A stretch of DNA of 53,940 nt from Streptomyces sp. NRRL S-350 (GCF_000719705.1 NZ_JOHO01000047.1:1-53940); one strand, 5' to 3'. Numbered from the stretch's first letter, positions 1-8,226 are shown. Notes: a model not told the origin generated them from the letters alone. Numbers and translations are program-made.

Positions 1-2
1 AC

Positions 3-107
3 ATCTACTCTCCAGCGAGCGTGGGACTGTGGATGCTGGCCATGCTCGTCGCGCCCATCGTGGTCTGTACCGTCAAATGGCCATGGATCAAGTCGGGCAA
101 CAGGTGA
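3..107 (+). CDS. C-terminal end of an unidentified membrane protein (partial)
   Basis: The frame is open from the window edge to a TGA at 105-107 and encodes about 34 residues. A hydrophobic run (GLWMLAMLVAPIVVCTV) followed by a basic tail (KWPWIKSGNR) looks like a last transmembrane helix with a cytoplasmic positive end. The rest of the gene lies outside the window, so family and function cannot be assigned. It could instead be a chance open frame, but hydrophobicity and the positive-inside tail favour a real gene end. Confidence 0.45.
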   Translation: MYSPASVGLWMLAMLVAPIVVCTVKWPWIKSGNR

Positions 108-173
108 GCCCCGACTTGCATACGAGCCCGCGGGCTACCCCGTAGCACCTGGTCATCAATTGCGGGACAACCC

Positions 174-499
174 TTAGGCGAATTTTTCAGCGAGATCCGG
201 GAACGTGGGCGTCTTCTCCCCGAACGGGGCCAGCCCGATCTTCGTCAGGCGGGCCACAAACGAGGCGACCGTGACCGCCTCTCCAAGAGGACTGTCCTTG
301 GCGACCACGTACACCCACTCAGCCTCTGAGGTCGGCAAGGTCCTCGGCACGGTCACGAGCCCGTGACCTTCAAGCGCCTTGCTGATCTGCTCGCACACCT
401 TGCCCGATCGGGAGCGGCGTACTTCTTGATGAACCGCATCGACAGACGCTTTACGCCAGCATCAACTTCTACCGCGTTGGCGATCACAGTGAAATCCAT
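174..499 (-). pseudogene. Small hypothetical protein gene, apparently frameshifted
   Basis: I do not recognise the family. Two overlapping frames read as one protein. From ATG at 499, frame one gives MDFTVIANAVEVDAG. The frame starting one base earlier then gives WRKASVDAVHQEVRRSRSG, KVCEQISKALEGHGLVTVPR and so on to FPDLAEKFA and a stop at 174. The second frame has no start of its own before GTG at 398, yet its upstream residues still look coding. The join lies near 455-465, and one missing base would explain it. Base composition is less GC-rich than the core genes. Alternatives are a sequencing error, a genuine GTG start at 398 (74 aa), or two overlapping small genes. Confidence 0.45.
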
Positions 500-1157
500 A
501 GCTCAGCAATCTACTCAGCTAACTACAGAGTTACGCCCTATCTTCGGAAGTGATCGATTGTGCACCGAATCCGAGGCGGTGGAACAATTTTGGCCGGTGT
601 TCTGCCTGGTCCGGGGTCGAGCGTGATCGGGGGGCCGTAAGCTATTGCGACTCAGTCAGGGCTTCTGGGCCTGACCGCAATTTGGCCGAGTGGCCCCCGG
701 TTCTTGCTCGACTCGGGTCCGAGCCTGGGAGGTGGGTAAAACTGTGGACCCGCCCGCCCCCAGCCACGACGGGCTCTAACCTCGGCTACTCTCCCGGCCG
801 CACGCTCGTCGTGCGCGCCCGGTCGCCGCCGAAGCGGAGCGCAAGACAGGAGCGACGGCGAGCGGCAGGGCCGCGCGCTGTGCGCGCCCTTGAACCAGTA
901 GCGAAACTCGTAACAGCCACCTTCCAACCCCACCCCCTCGCCCCAACTCCTCTGATCCTCATCCCTTCCCATACACCGCCCGCCTGAGTTTGCGCGCGCT
1001 GGCACCCGCACCCTGGCCCCGTAGCCACTCCCGCTCGCCCGGACCGGGCTTCTGGCCTTTGGCTGAACCGGCTCGGCTGGCCGGCTCTCCGCGTTCCTGC
1101 TGATCGGTCCGTGGGCATGCTGACCTTGGTCAGGGAGGCCGTGTCGGAGGGGGACGA
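500..1157. other. Intergenic stretch without a supported gene
   Basis: Several open frames cross this region on both strands, but none has a credible ribosome-binding site, codon bias or recognisable protein pattern. It lies between the frameshifted small gene and the NERD gene, inside the decayed accessory patch, and probably holds only promoters and degraded DNA. A GGAGGGGG stretch at about 1147 belongs to the next gene's start. Confidence 0.5.
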
Positions 1158-2102
1158 ATGACGGAACTGGTGGTCAAGCCTTGGCGGGTACCGGGGAAGG
1201 AACGGCTCTACGTCAACAAGGCTGGCACCCGCGGGGATTCGGTTGCCTGGCTGGACTGCAAGTCCGGCGTCGTCACGGTTGGCAGCCCGGAGTTCGAGGC
1301 TCTCGCACTGGCCAAGGTCGAGGAGTGGTGCAGGTCCTTCGGCGGCCACGTGCCGCCGCGCACCGTCCGGCACCAGGGCAAGGAGCATCCGCGGCCGAAG
1401 TCGGCTCCCATACCCGTGCCGCAGCCTCGGGCAGAGGTCCCGTTCCTACCCCCGATGCGAGATGAGGACGACCTGGCACGGAACCTGCCCGGCGCGGGGC
1501 TGGAGAGCCTGGTGCGCGAGGGCGAGGAGAGGTACGGGTTGCTCGTCCGGCTCGCTGCCAAGGTCACCCGTCAGCGCCTCGGTGATTCGAGCACGCTTCG
1601 CGGCCTGGAGGGCGAGCAGATCGTCGGGGCCCGGCTGGAGCCGCTGAAGGCCGCCGGCTGGAAGGTCCTGCACGGGGTTCCGCTGCCGTCGGGGTCCGAC
1701 ATCGATCACGTGGTGATCGGCCCGCCGGGCGTCTTCACGATCAACTCGAAGCACCATCCGGGCGCCACTGTGTGGGTCGGCGACAAGGTGGTGAAGGTCA
1801 ACCGAAACGGCTTCCCGTATCTGGAGAACTCGGAGTTCGAGGCGAGCCGTGCCGCCAAGTTGCTCACCGAGTGGTGCGGCTTCGAGGTCCCCGTTCACCC
1901 CGTCATCGCCGTCGTCGGCGCCCAGAAGATCACGCTCGGTGCGACACCGGGGGTGACGGTCATCGACGGCGAGCAGATCGCCTCGGTCCTCCCTGCCCGG
2001 CCGGAGGTGCTGTCCCCGAACAGGGTGGATCGGGTCTTCACCATCGCCCGCCACCGGCACGTCTGGAGCCAGCTGGGCAAGCGCGGCAGGAAGACCGGCT
2101 GA
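1158..2102 (+). CDS. NERD (nuclease-related) domain protein
   Basis: The product has 314 residues. A C-terminal NERD domain (about residues 148-260) contains GLEGEQIVGARL and SDIDHVVIGPPGVFTINSKHH. NERD domains belong to the restriction-endonuclease-like fold and are found in DNA-processing and mobile-element proteins. In the usual core the metal-binding acid follows the DHV strand as an ExK-type motif. Here the corresponding stretch reads INSKHH, so the acid appears replaced by Asn, a possible loss of catalysis. The N-terminal 145 residues are not recognised and include a Pro-rich linker (SAPIPVPQPRAEVPF). ATG at 1158 follows a strong GGAGGGGGAC. It lies next to integrase remains and is probably accessory cargo. 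Confidence 0.75.
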   Translation: MTELVVKPWRVPGKERLYVNKAGTRGDSVAWLDCKSGVVTVGSPEFEALALAKVEEWCRSFGGHVPPRTVRHQGKEHPRPKSAPIPVPQPRAEVPFLPPMRDEDDLARNLPGAGLESLVREGEERYGLLVRLAAKVTRQRLGDSSTLRGLEGEQIVGARLEPLKAAGWKVLHGVPLPSGSDIDHVVIGPPGVFTINSKHHPGATVWVGDKVVKVNRNGFPYLENSEFEASRAAKLLTEWCGFEVPVHPVIAVVGAQKITLGATPGVTVIDGEQIASVLPARPEVLSPNRVDRVFTIARHRHVWSQLGKRGRKTG

Positions 2103-2103
2103 C

Positions 2104-2345
2104 TCAGCTCGCCTGCGGCATGTCGATGAGCGTCCGGCCATCGTGTGTCCGGACGTGCGGGGCCGCGTCGCCCCGGACGGCGTCGAGCAGGCGGACGGCG
2201 TAGATCTCACCCATGCGGTCGGCGATCTCTTCCGGGGTGAGCCACTCAACCGCCGTCGACTCGTCCGACAGTTGCTCGCTACCGCCCTCGGGGTGGCACC
2301 GGAAGACCAGGGTGACGATGCCACGGTCACGTTCTGGGCGGTCTG
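2104..2345 (-). pseudogene. C-terminal stub of a NUDIX hydrolase
   Basis: The minus-strand frame reads DRGIVTLVFRCHPEGG, then STAVEWLTPEEIADRM, then the end DGRTLIDMPQAS. This resembles the C-terminal third of Streptomyces NUDIX hydrolases, where an acceptor strand is followed by a WLTPEEI motif. The NUDIX box itself (GX5EX7REUXEEXGU) is absent. Upstream of about 2345 the same frame runs through sequence that makes better sense as integrase on the other strand, so the gene was cut at that point. It is convergent with the NERD gene and ends 2 bases after that gene's stop. It is a non-functional remnant of a deletion or of element insertion. Confidence 0.6.
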
Positions 2346-2374
2346 TGCGGCGGCCATGGGCAAAAAACCGCCGA

Positions 2375-3008
2375 CGCTTCGCGCTCACGCTCATCGAAGC
2401 CGACATCAAGCGCGACCAGTGCACCGACCCGGACGCTGGGAAGGTCAAGGTCGGTGACTTCGCCGACGAGTGACTGGAAGAGCGGAAGTTGGAGGACACC
2501 CCACGGAGCTGTACGAGGGCGTCCTTCGGCTGCCAAGCCGACGTTCGGCGGCCGCTTCCTCTCCGACATCACGCTCGTTCGGGTCCGGAGATGGCGAACC
2601 CGCCTTCTAGAAGCGGGAGTCGACCGTAGTCGAGGCGTACCAGCCCCTCCGCAGCATCCTGTCCACAGCCGTGGACGATGTGCTGATCAAGCACAATCCG
2701 TGCCGGATCAAGGGGGCTGACACATATGACGTCCCGGATCGTCTGGTGTTGAGCCTTCGGGATACCTACGCCGTCGCGGATGCCATCCAGCCCCAGTGGC
2801 GGGCGCTCGTGCTGCTGACCACTTCGCTGCGCTCCGGCTCGACGCTCCGGTCCGCCGCCGGCGTGGCACCCCGGGACCTGATGGCGATCCTCGGCCACAG
2901 ACAGATCGCCGTCACGATGGAGGTCTACACGCACGTGGTGCAGGAGAAGCAGCGGGAGGCGTGCGGCACATGGACCGGCTGCTGAAGCGCCGCCGCAGGA
3001 CCGACTGA
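2375..3008 (+). pseudogene. Degenerate site-specific tyrosine integrase (mobile element remnant)
   Basis: Fragments of a Streptomyces-type phage/AICE integrase appear in order but in different frames: LTLIEADIKRDQCTDPDAGK, then KPTFGGRFLSDITLVRVRRW, then DDVLIKHNPCRIKGADTYDV and QPQWRALVLLTTSLRSGST, then RDLMAILGHRQIAVTMEVYT and HMDRLLKRRRRTD with a stop at 3008. The stretch between WRALVLLTT and the LGHRQI box is far too short. The catalytic Arg region and much of the C-terminal domain are therefore deleted, and at least two frameshifts are present. The HxxR-like LGHRQI and the Tyr region (VYTHVVQ) remain. It ends 90 bases from the 3' end of tRNA-Thr, the classic integrase/att arrangement. 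It cannot encode an active recombinase. Confidence 0.8.
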
Positions 3009-3025
3009 TGCCATCCGGAGATGTC

Positions 3026-3061
3026 AGAACGCCCCGAGCCGATCACGGCCCGGGGCGTTCT
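3026..3061 (+). terminator. Factor-independent terminator after the integrase remnant
   Basis: A perfect 11-bp stem (AGAACGCCCCG / CGGGGCGTTCT) with a GC-rich loop lies 18 bases after the integrase stop and just before the tRNA-Thr 3' end. No long T run follows, as is usual in Streptomyces terminators. Confidence 0.7.
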
Positions 3062-3097
3062 GTGTTCTCCGGCCCTCTGACCTGGGCCGGAAGCTGA

Positions 3098-3170
3098 GCC
3101 CCCTGTCGGGTTCGAACCGACGACCCCCGCTTTACAAGAGCGGTGCTCTGGCCAGCTGAGCTAAGGAGGC
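3098..3170 (-). tRNA. tRNA-Thr (anticodon TGT)
   Basis: The 73-nt cloverleaf on the minus strand has acceptor stem GCCTCCT/AGGGGGC (one G-U pair), D arm TAGCTCAGCTGG, anticodon stem CCGCT/AGCGG enclosing CTTGTAA (anticodon TGT, reading ACA), and T arm GGTTCGAACCC. CCA is not encoded. The 3' half (T arm side) faces the broken integrase, which fits use of this tRNA as an integration site. No duplicated 3' end was seen further left in the window. Confidence 0.95.
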
Positions 3171-3356
3171 ACGGTGGCCGTCCGCGACGGATCACGGCGG
3201 CACCGGGGGCAGTCTACCGGGCGCGGGTGGCGGGGTGGTGGGATATCCGGGGGTTGGCGGGGTGGGGCGGGCGTGATGGAACCGATGCCGAATTCGGGGC
3301 GGTGGGGGCTGACAAGCGGCGGAAGCGCAGGTAGCGTCGCCGGGAGCCGGATCGTG

Positions 3357-3374
3357 CAGTGGTTCAGACCACTG
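3357..3374. promoter_or_regulatory. DasR-like operator (dre) upstream of msiK
   Basis: The palindrome has arms CAGTGGT/ACCACTG around TCAG, 78 bases before the msiK start. The published dre consensus for DasR in Streptomyces is about ACTGGTCTAGACCACT with G/C choice at position 2, and the core here matches 14 of 16 positions of AGTGGTCTAGACCACT. DasR is the N-acetylglucosamine-responsive GntR repressor. MsiK energises chitobiose and cellobiose importers, so the placement makes sense. Occupancy is inferred, not shown. Confidence 0.6.
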
Positions 3375-3451
3375 GCGGGCCGGCGGAGTACAACTGACCC
3401 CCTTTACTCGGATCGTCCGGCACGTTCCTGCCGGTGAAGGAGAGCACAATC

Positions 3452-4543
3452 ATGGCTTCTGTCACGTACGACAAGGCGACGCGCGTCTACCCCGGGGCGG
3501 ACAAGCCCTCGGTGGATGCCCTTGAGCTGGAGATCGCGGACGGCGAGTTCCTCGTGCTGGTCGGCCCCTCGGGCTGCGGCAAGTCGACGAGCCTGCGCAT
3601 GCTGGCCGGTCTGGAGGACGTCAACAGCGGCGCGATCCGGATCGGCGACCGGGACGTCACGCACCTGCCGCCGAAGGACCGGGACATCGCGATGGTGTTC
3701 CAGAACTACGCGCTCTACCCGCACATGACGGTCGCCGAGAACATGGGCTTCGCGCTCAAGATCGCCGGCGTGAACAAGGCCGAGATCCGCACCAAGGTCG
3801 AGGAGGCCGCGAAGATCCTCGACCTCACCGAGCTGCTGGACCGCAAGCCGAAGGCGCTCTCCGGCGGTCAGCGCCAGCGCGTCGCGATGGGTCGTGCGAT
3901 CGTCCGCCAGCCGCAGGTCTTCCTGATGGACGAGCCGCTGTCGAACCTGGACGCCAAGCTCCGCGTCTCGACCCGTACGCAGATCGCCGGCCTGCAGCGC
4001 CGGCTGGGCATCACCACCGTGTACGTCACCCACGACCAGACCGAGGCGCTCACCATGGGCGACCGCGTGGCGGTGCTCAAGGACGGTCTGCTGCAGCAGG
4101 TCGACACTCCGCGCAACATGTACGACCGGCCTGCCAACCTGTTCGTGGCGGGCTTCATCGGCTCGCCGGCCATGAACCTGGTCGAGGTGCCGCTGGTCGA
4201 CGGCGGCGTGAAGTTCGGCGGCTCGGTCGTCAACATCTCGCGCGAGGACCTGGCCGGCGCCGGCACGGACAAGACGGTGACCGTCGGCGTCCGCCCCGAG
4301 CACTTCGAGATCGTCTCCTCCGGGGGCATCGAGGGCGTCGCGGTGACCGTGAACGTGGTCGAGGAGCTGGGCTCGGACGGCTTCGTCTACGGCACCACCC
4401 AGCTGAGCGGCAAGGACCAGGACCTGGTCGTGCGCGTGCCCGGGCGCCAGATCCCGGCCCGTGGCGAGACGATCCACGTCGTGCCGATCGCCAACGAGAC
4501 CCACGTCTTCTCCAGCAGCACCGGTCTGCGCCTGAGCAGCTGA
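3452..4543 (+). CDS. msiK: MsiK-type multiple sugar ABC transporter ATPase
   Basis: This 363-residue ATPase is the shared energy-coupling subunit for several carbohydrate importers in Streptomyces (cellobiose, chitobiose, maltose and others) and works on the inner membrane face. Walker A GPSGCGKST lies at residues 38-46, followed by the Q-loop VFQNYALYPHMT, signature LSGGQRQRVAMGRA, Walker B VFLMDEPLSNLDAKL and switch His in VYVTHDQTEA. A C-terminal TOBE/MalK-type regulatory region begins near GVRPEHF. ATG at 3452 is preferred to an in-frame start at 3434 because AAGGAGAG lies about 8 bases upstream and the family begins MASVTYDKATRVYPG. No permease or binding protein is adjacent, as expected for a stand-alone msiK. 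A dre-like site is upstream. Confidence 0.93.
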   Translation: MASVTYDKATRVYPGADKPSVDALELEIADGEFLVLVGPSGCGKSTSLRMLAGLEDVNSGAIRIGDRDVTHLPPKDRDIAMVFQNYALYPHMTVAENMGFALKIAGVNKAEIRTKVEEAAKILDLTELLDRKPKALSGGQRQRVAMGRAIVRQPQVFLMDEPLSNLDAKLRVSTRTQIAGLQRRLGITTVYVTHDQTEALTMGDRVAVLKDGLLQQVDTPRNMYDRPANLFVAGFIGSPAMNLVEVPLVDGGVKFGGSVVNISREDLAGAGTDKTVTVGVRPEHFEIVSSGGIEGVAVTVNVVEELGSDGFVYGTTQLSGKDQDLVVRVPGRQIPARGETIHVVPIANETHVFSSSTGLRLSS

Positions 4544-4600
4544 CGCCACGGCGGACGAGCGGCCGGCGGGACGAACGCCCCGGCAGCCGCACGCCACGAC

Positions 4601-4636
4601 GGAGCCCGTCGGACCCTTCCCGGTCCGGCGGGCTCC
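4601..4636 (+). terminator. Terminator downstream of msiK
   Basis: A 15-bp inverted repeat, GGAGCCCGTCGGACC / GGTCCGGCGGGCTCC with one G-T pair, closes on a short TTCC-containing loop 58 bases after the msiK stop. It separates msiK from the next gene. Confidence 0.7.
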
Positions 4637-4744
4637 GCCCGTACACCGCCGCGTCAACACGGCGCAGGGACGAACCCGGACACCTGTCACTCGATGGTGT
4701 AACGGAGGGCGATCCGGCCCGCACCCACCGCTACTCTCCTGAGG

Positions 4745-5188
4745 GTGAAGCAGCTTGTGCGCCGTATCGGCCAGACCGTCGCCCTGACCCTGCCGGTCGT
4801 CCTGGTGACCACCGGCACCCTCGCCGTGACCCGGGTCCCGTGGGCCCCGCCGACCGGTCTCGACCAGCAGGTCGTGGCGGCCTCCAGCGGTGACGGGGCC
4901 GGGATCGGGCGTTCCACCACCGCGACCAAGGCCCCGGACGGCCTCGCACCGCAGGAGTCGCTGCGGGTGGCCCTGTTGGACGAGTTGCGCGCGAAGAACC
5001 CGTCCGCCGCGCTGGACCTGCTGGAGCGCTCGATGCGCGAGCAGCCCTCCCTGACGCCGTACTGCACCTCGCTGGCCACCGAGTTGGGCAAGGCGGCGGT
5101 GCGCAAGTACCAGGGTGACGTCCAGCGGGCCCGTTCCTTCGCCCGCCCGGTCTGCGACGGGTCGTTCGCGTCGGGTGTGGTGGGCTGA
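4745..5188 (+). CDS. Hypothetical secreted or membrane-anchored protein
   Basis: The product has 147 residues and the start is GTG. The N-terminus MKQLVRRIGQTVALTLPVVLVTTGTLAV is a basic stretch followed by a hydrophobic segment, so it is a signal peptide or single membrane anchor. The rest is predicted extracytoplasmic, with a short low-complexity linker (SSGDGAGIGRSTTATKAPDG) and an Ala-rich helical region holding two cysteines (PYCTSL and PVCDGS) that could form a disulfide. I do not recognise the family. It sits between msiK and the nucleotidyltransferase and ends 79 bases before the latter's start, so the two could be co-transcribed. Confidence 0.7.
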   Translation: MKQLVRRIGQTVALTLPVVLVTTGTLAVTRVPWAPPTGLDQQVVAASSGDGAGIGRSTTATKAPDGLAPQESLRVALLDELRAKNPSAALDLLERSMREQPSLTPYCTSLATELGKAAVRKYQGDVQRARSFARPVCDGSFASGVVG

Positions 5189-5267
5189 CGGTCGGGCGGG
5201 CCGGGGCCGGGAAGTCCGTCCGGGGAAAGCTCCGGACGGCGTCGACGACGCGTCCTATTGTTCAGGC

Positions 5268-6134
5268 ATGACCGCTGACTCAGGCCACGCCGCCGACCTC
5301 ACGTCCTCGCAGTCTCCGCAGCCCTCGCCGTCTCCGCAGTCCTCACAGCCTCCTCAGTCCACGCAGCCGCTGAACTCCCCACAGCCTCCTCCCCCACCGC
5401 GGCCGACCTCGACGCCCGTCACCCAGGCCGTCATCCTGGCCGGCGGCCAGGGCTCCCGACTTCGCCCCTACACGGACGACCGCCCGAAGCCGCTGGTCGA
5501 GATCCCGGGGACGGGCATGCCGATCCTCGGCCACCAACTGGCCTGGCTCGCCGCCGAGGGCGTCACCGACGTGGTGGTCTCCTGCGGGCACCTCGCCGAC
5601 GTGCTGGAGGAGTGGCTCGACAAGGCGGACCTGCCGCTGCGGGTGCGCACGGTGGTCGAGGCGGAGCCGCTCGGGCGCGGCGGCGGCCTCAAGTACGCGG
5701 CCAAGGCGCTGCCCCGCCCGGACGAGCCCTGGTACGCCACCAACGGCGACATCTGGACCCGCTTCAGCCTGCGCGACATGGCCGCCTTCCACCACGAGCG
5801 GGACGCCGTGGCGACGCTCGCGCTGGCCCGGCCCCGGATCCCGTGGGGCGCCGTGGAGACCGACCAGTTCGGGAACGTGCTGGACTTCATCGAGGCGCCG
5901 CCGTCGCCCTTCCTGATCAACGCCGGCCTGTACGTGTTCAGCCCGGAGTTCGCCGAGCTGCTGCCGGACGTGGGCGACCACGAGCGCACCACCTTCCCCC
6001 AACTCGCGCGCGGGAAGCGGCTGGCGGGCTACCAGCTGCCGCAAGGCGTGTACTGGCGCGCGATCGACACCGCCAAGGACCTCACCGAGGCCGCCAAGGA
6101 ACTCGCGGCCGGCGCCGGCCGCGCCCCGCGGTAG
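5268..6134 (+). CDS. Sugar-1-phosphate nucleotidyltransferase (NTP_transferase family)
   Basis: The product has 288 residues. After about 45 residues of Ser/Pro/Gln-rich leader, the nucleotidyltransferase core begins with the nucleotide-binding signature AVILAGGQGSRLRPYTDDRPKPLVEIPG. It continues with the metal-binding Asp in ATNGDIWTRF and a product-site region EAPPSPFLINAGLYVFSPE. The family transfers NMP from NTP to a sugar-1-phosphate. The core is closest to the short RmlA/ManC-like proteins without a C-terminal acyltransferase repeat. The substrate cannot be read from sequence; GDP-mannose or dTDP-glucose synthesis are options. ATG at 5268 (TTCAGGC-ATG) was chosen because upstream in-frame codons lie in non-coding-looking sequence. 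A 21-bp tandem repeat starts inside its stop codon. Confidence 0.88.
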   Translation: MTADSGHAADLTSSQSPQPSPSPQSSQPPQSTQPLNSPQPPPPPRPTSTPVTQAVILAGGQGSRLRPYTDDRPKPLVEIPGTGMPILGHQLAWLAAEGVTDVVVSCGHLADVLEEWLDKADLPLRVRTVVEAEPLGRGGGLKYAAKALPRPDEPWYATNGDIWTRFSLRDMAAFHHERDAVATLALARPRIPWGAVETDQFGNVLDFIEAPPSPFLINAGLYVFSPEFAELLPDVGDHERTTFPQLARGKRLAGYQLPQGVYWRAIDTAKDLTEAAKELAAGAGRAPR

Positions 6135-6300
6135 CAGTCCTACCGTCCGCGGTAGCAGTCCTACCGTCCGCGGTAGCAGTCCTGCCGTCCGCGGTGGCGG
6201 CCCTACCGTCCGCGGTGGCGCGCCGGACGTCCGCAGTAGCGCCGTGGAGCCCCGTGCTCCTCGGTAGCGGCCCGGACGTCCGCGGTAGCGCCTCCCAGGC
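6127..6300. repeat. 21-bp tandem repeat array at the 3' end of the nucleotidyltransferase gene
   Basis: Five 21-bp units start at 6127, 6148, 6169, 6190 and 6211, each opening CGCGGTAGCAGTCCTACCGT or a variant. Diverged units follow to about 6300. The first unit contains the gene's TAG stop. The first two copies are identical and identity falls with distance, as expected for recent slippage or unequal crossover. The 21-base period would preserve a frame, but I see no reason to think it is translated. Confidence 0.85.
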
Positions 6301-6345
6301 ACCCTGCGGGACCCGCAGCGACGGCCGAGGGCCCGGACACCGGAC

Positions 6346-6390
6346 ACCGATCGGCCGGGTGCTCCCCCACGGAGCACCCGGCCGATCGGT
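6346..6390. terminator. Bidirectional terminator between convergent genes
   Basis: A perfect 20-bp stem (ACCGATCGGCCGGGTGCTCC and its complement) encloses a 5-base loop CCCAC. It sits midway between the plus-strand nucleotidyltransferase and the minus-strand DoxX gene and can serve both. Further GC-rich dyads follow up to 6480. Confidence 0.85.
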
Positions 6391-6483
6391 GCGTACCGCC
6401 ACCTCCCGGGCCTCGGACCCGGGGCTCTGGACCCCGAGGCACGGGCCCTGAACCCCGGGACCTCAGGCCCGGGTCCCGGGACG

Positions 6484-8151
6484 TCAGGTCGCGGTCGGCG
6501 CCTCCGGACGGGAGGCCCGGCCGCTGCCGGACAGGTCGGCCAGCGGCGCGCTGCCCAGCACCCCGCCGAGCAGCCCGGCGCCGGAGCTCGGGCTGGACTT
6601 GGGCGCCGGGCCCGAGCTGCCCGGGCCCGGTGTGCTGCGCGGCGCGGGGGCGGAGCCGCCCGACCCGGCGGTCGGGGCGGCCGGGGCCGGGGAGGAGCCC
6701 GCCCCGGTCTCGGGCTTGCCGCTGTGTCCCTTGCCGCTGGGGGTCGGGGTGGCCGGCTTGGAGGCAGGAGCGGTCGGTGTGGCGGCGCTCGGCGTCGGGG
6801 TGGCCGGGCGCGGGGCGGCGGGTGAGGGCGACGTGGACGGGCCCTTGCCCGCCGGGGCGCCGGACGGGCCGTCGGAGGGCCAGACCGGGGTGCCGTAGTC
6901 GGTGGCCGGGCGGTTCGGCGCCTGGTGTGCCCGGGCGCCGGTGCGGACGGCGGCGCCGAGCATCGAGCCGAGCAGCAGGGTCAGGCCGACGACGACCGTG
7001 GTGACGACGGTGCCCCGGCGCAGCACCCGGCGGCGCAGCGCCCGGGGCGCGTCGGCGCCGAACCGCCGCCAGGCTTCCAGGTTGAGCCGGCCGTCCAGCG
7101 AGGCGAACGGTGCCCCGGCGATCAGGAGCGGGCTCCAGGCCGCGAGGAAGATCAGGTCGGGCGTGTCGTAGACGGGGACGGCCCGCCAGCTGACGGTGAA
7201 CAGCAGCGTGGCGGAGAGTGCCATCGCCGCGCCGGCCGCGAGCCGCTGCCAGAGGCCGAGGACCGTCAGCACGCCGACCACGATCTCGGTGAACGACACC
7301 GCCAGGCCGGCGCCCACCGGGTGCGCCATGGCGAAGGACAGCAGCGGTTCGGCGACCTTCCACGGGTGCAGCGAGGAGAGCCAGCGCATCATGGAGCCGC
7401 GTTCGCCGCCGTCGAAGTACACCGGGTCGCAGAGCTTGCTGAACCCGGCGTAGACCGAGAGCGAGCCCAGGACGGCGCGCAGCGGCAGCAGCACCAGGCC
7501 GAGGTCGACCCGGCGGCCGGGGTACCAGGGCTGCTTTCCGGCGGCGTCGGCGGCGGAGACCTCGGGCAGTTCGCCGCTGGGGGTCCAGCCGTGCGGCTCG
7601 CCGACCGGGCCGACGCCCGCGTCGGTGGCGGTGCCGGTGCCGTCGCGGAGCTGGCGCGGGACGGTCCGGGCGCCTGCGAGGGACGGGATCACCTGGGTGT
7701 CCGCTTCGGCCAGGCCGACGCCGCCCGCGGGGGTGCCGCCGCGCTGGACCGCTTCCAGCAGTCGGGTGGCCGCGAGGTCGCCGGGGGGTGCCTGCCCGGT
7801 CCAGGTGACGGCGGTGACCCGGCCCTTGCGGCGCGGCCCGCCACCGGCCCCGGCGCCGGCCAGTACGGGGACGGCGGAGGCAGGCACGACGACCTGCGGG
7901 GTGACCAGCGGACGGCGGATCAGGCCCTGGTTGGCGTACGGGTCGCCGAACGCGGCGCCGGTGGACAGCAGTCCGGCCGGAGCCTCGATCAGCGGCGCCA
8001 CCGGGGAGCCGAGCCGGAGCCGGAAACTCGCCTGGGTGCTGCTGAGCCGCGCGGGGTCCGACTCCACCTTGACGGTGTTGAGGGCCGGGTCCGCGTCTAT
8101 CCCGGTACTGCTGCCGCCGAACAGGGGGCGCCGAGGTGTTCTGGTGTCCAC
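6484..8151 (-). CDS. DoxX-family membrane protein with Pro/Ser/Ala-rich tail
   Basis: The product has 555 residues. The middle third (about 190-385) holds a four-helix DoxX-like domain: LGLVLLPLRAVLGSLSVYAGFSKL, a loop with GSMMRWLSSLHP, FAMAHPVGAGLAVSFTEIVVGVLTVLGLWQRLAAGAAMALSATLLFTVSW, and DTPDLIFLAAWSPLLIAG. A further hydrophobic segment ([21 protein letters not shown]) precedes about 150 residues of Pro/Ser/Thr/Ala/Gly low complexity, probably extracytoplasmic. The first 185 residues are not recognised. DoxX proteins are membrane proteins often linked to redox or thiol stress, but the role here is unknown. GTG at 8151 lacks a clear ribosome-binding site, so the start is uncertain. Confidence 0.8.
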   Translation of the reverse strand: MDTRTPRRPLFGGSSTGIDADPALNTVKVESDPARLSSTQASFRLRLGSPVAPLIEAPAGLLSTGAAFGDPYANQGLIRRPLVTPQVVVPASAVPVLAGAGAGGGPRRKGRVTAVTWTGQAPPGDLAATRLLEAVQRGGTPAGGVGLAEADTQVIPSLAGARTVPRQLRDGTGTATDAGVGPVGEPHGWTPSGELPEVSAADAAGKQPWYPGRRVDLGLVLLPLRAVLGSLSVYAGFSKLCDPVYFDGGERGSMMRWLSSLHPWKVAEPLLSFAMAHPVGAGLAVSFTEIVVGVLTVLGLWQRLAAGAAMALSATLLFTVSWRAVPVYDTPDLIFLAAWSPLLIAGAPFASLDGRLNLEAWRRFGADAPRALRRRVLRRGTVVTTVVVGLTLLLGSMLGAAVRTGARAHQAPNRPATDYGTPVWPSDGPSGAPAGKGPSTSPSPAAPRPATPTPSAATPTAPASKPATPTPSGKGHSGKPETGAGSSPAPAAPTAGSGGSAPAPRSTPGPGSSGPAPKSSPSSGAGLLGGVLGSAPLADLSGSGRASRPEAPTAT

Positions 8152-8226
8152 GCCCGTCTAACCGGGTGACGGCCGCTTAGGACACTCTCCCGAGTGGATG
8201 TCCGGCGCACACTTGAAGTGATCATG

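Noticed and set aside
500..2100. Second copy of the tRNA-Thr 3' end as the outer att site
   Set aside because: No match to the T-arm/acceptor sequence was found left of the tRNA; it may lie outside the window or be lost.
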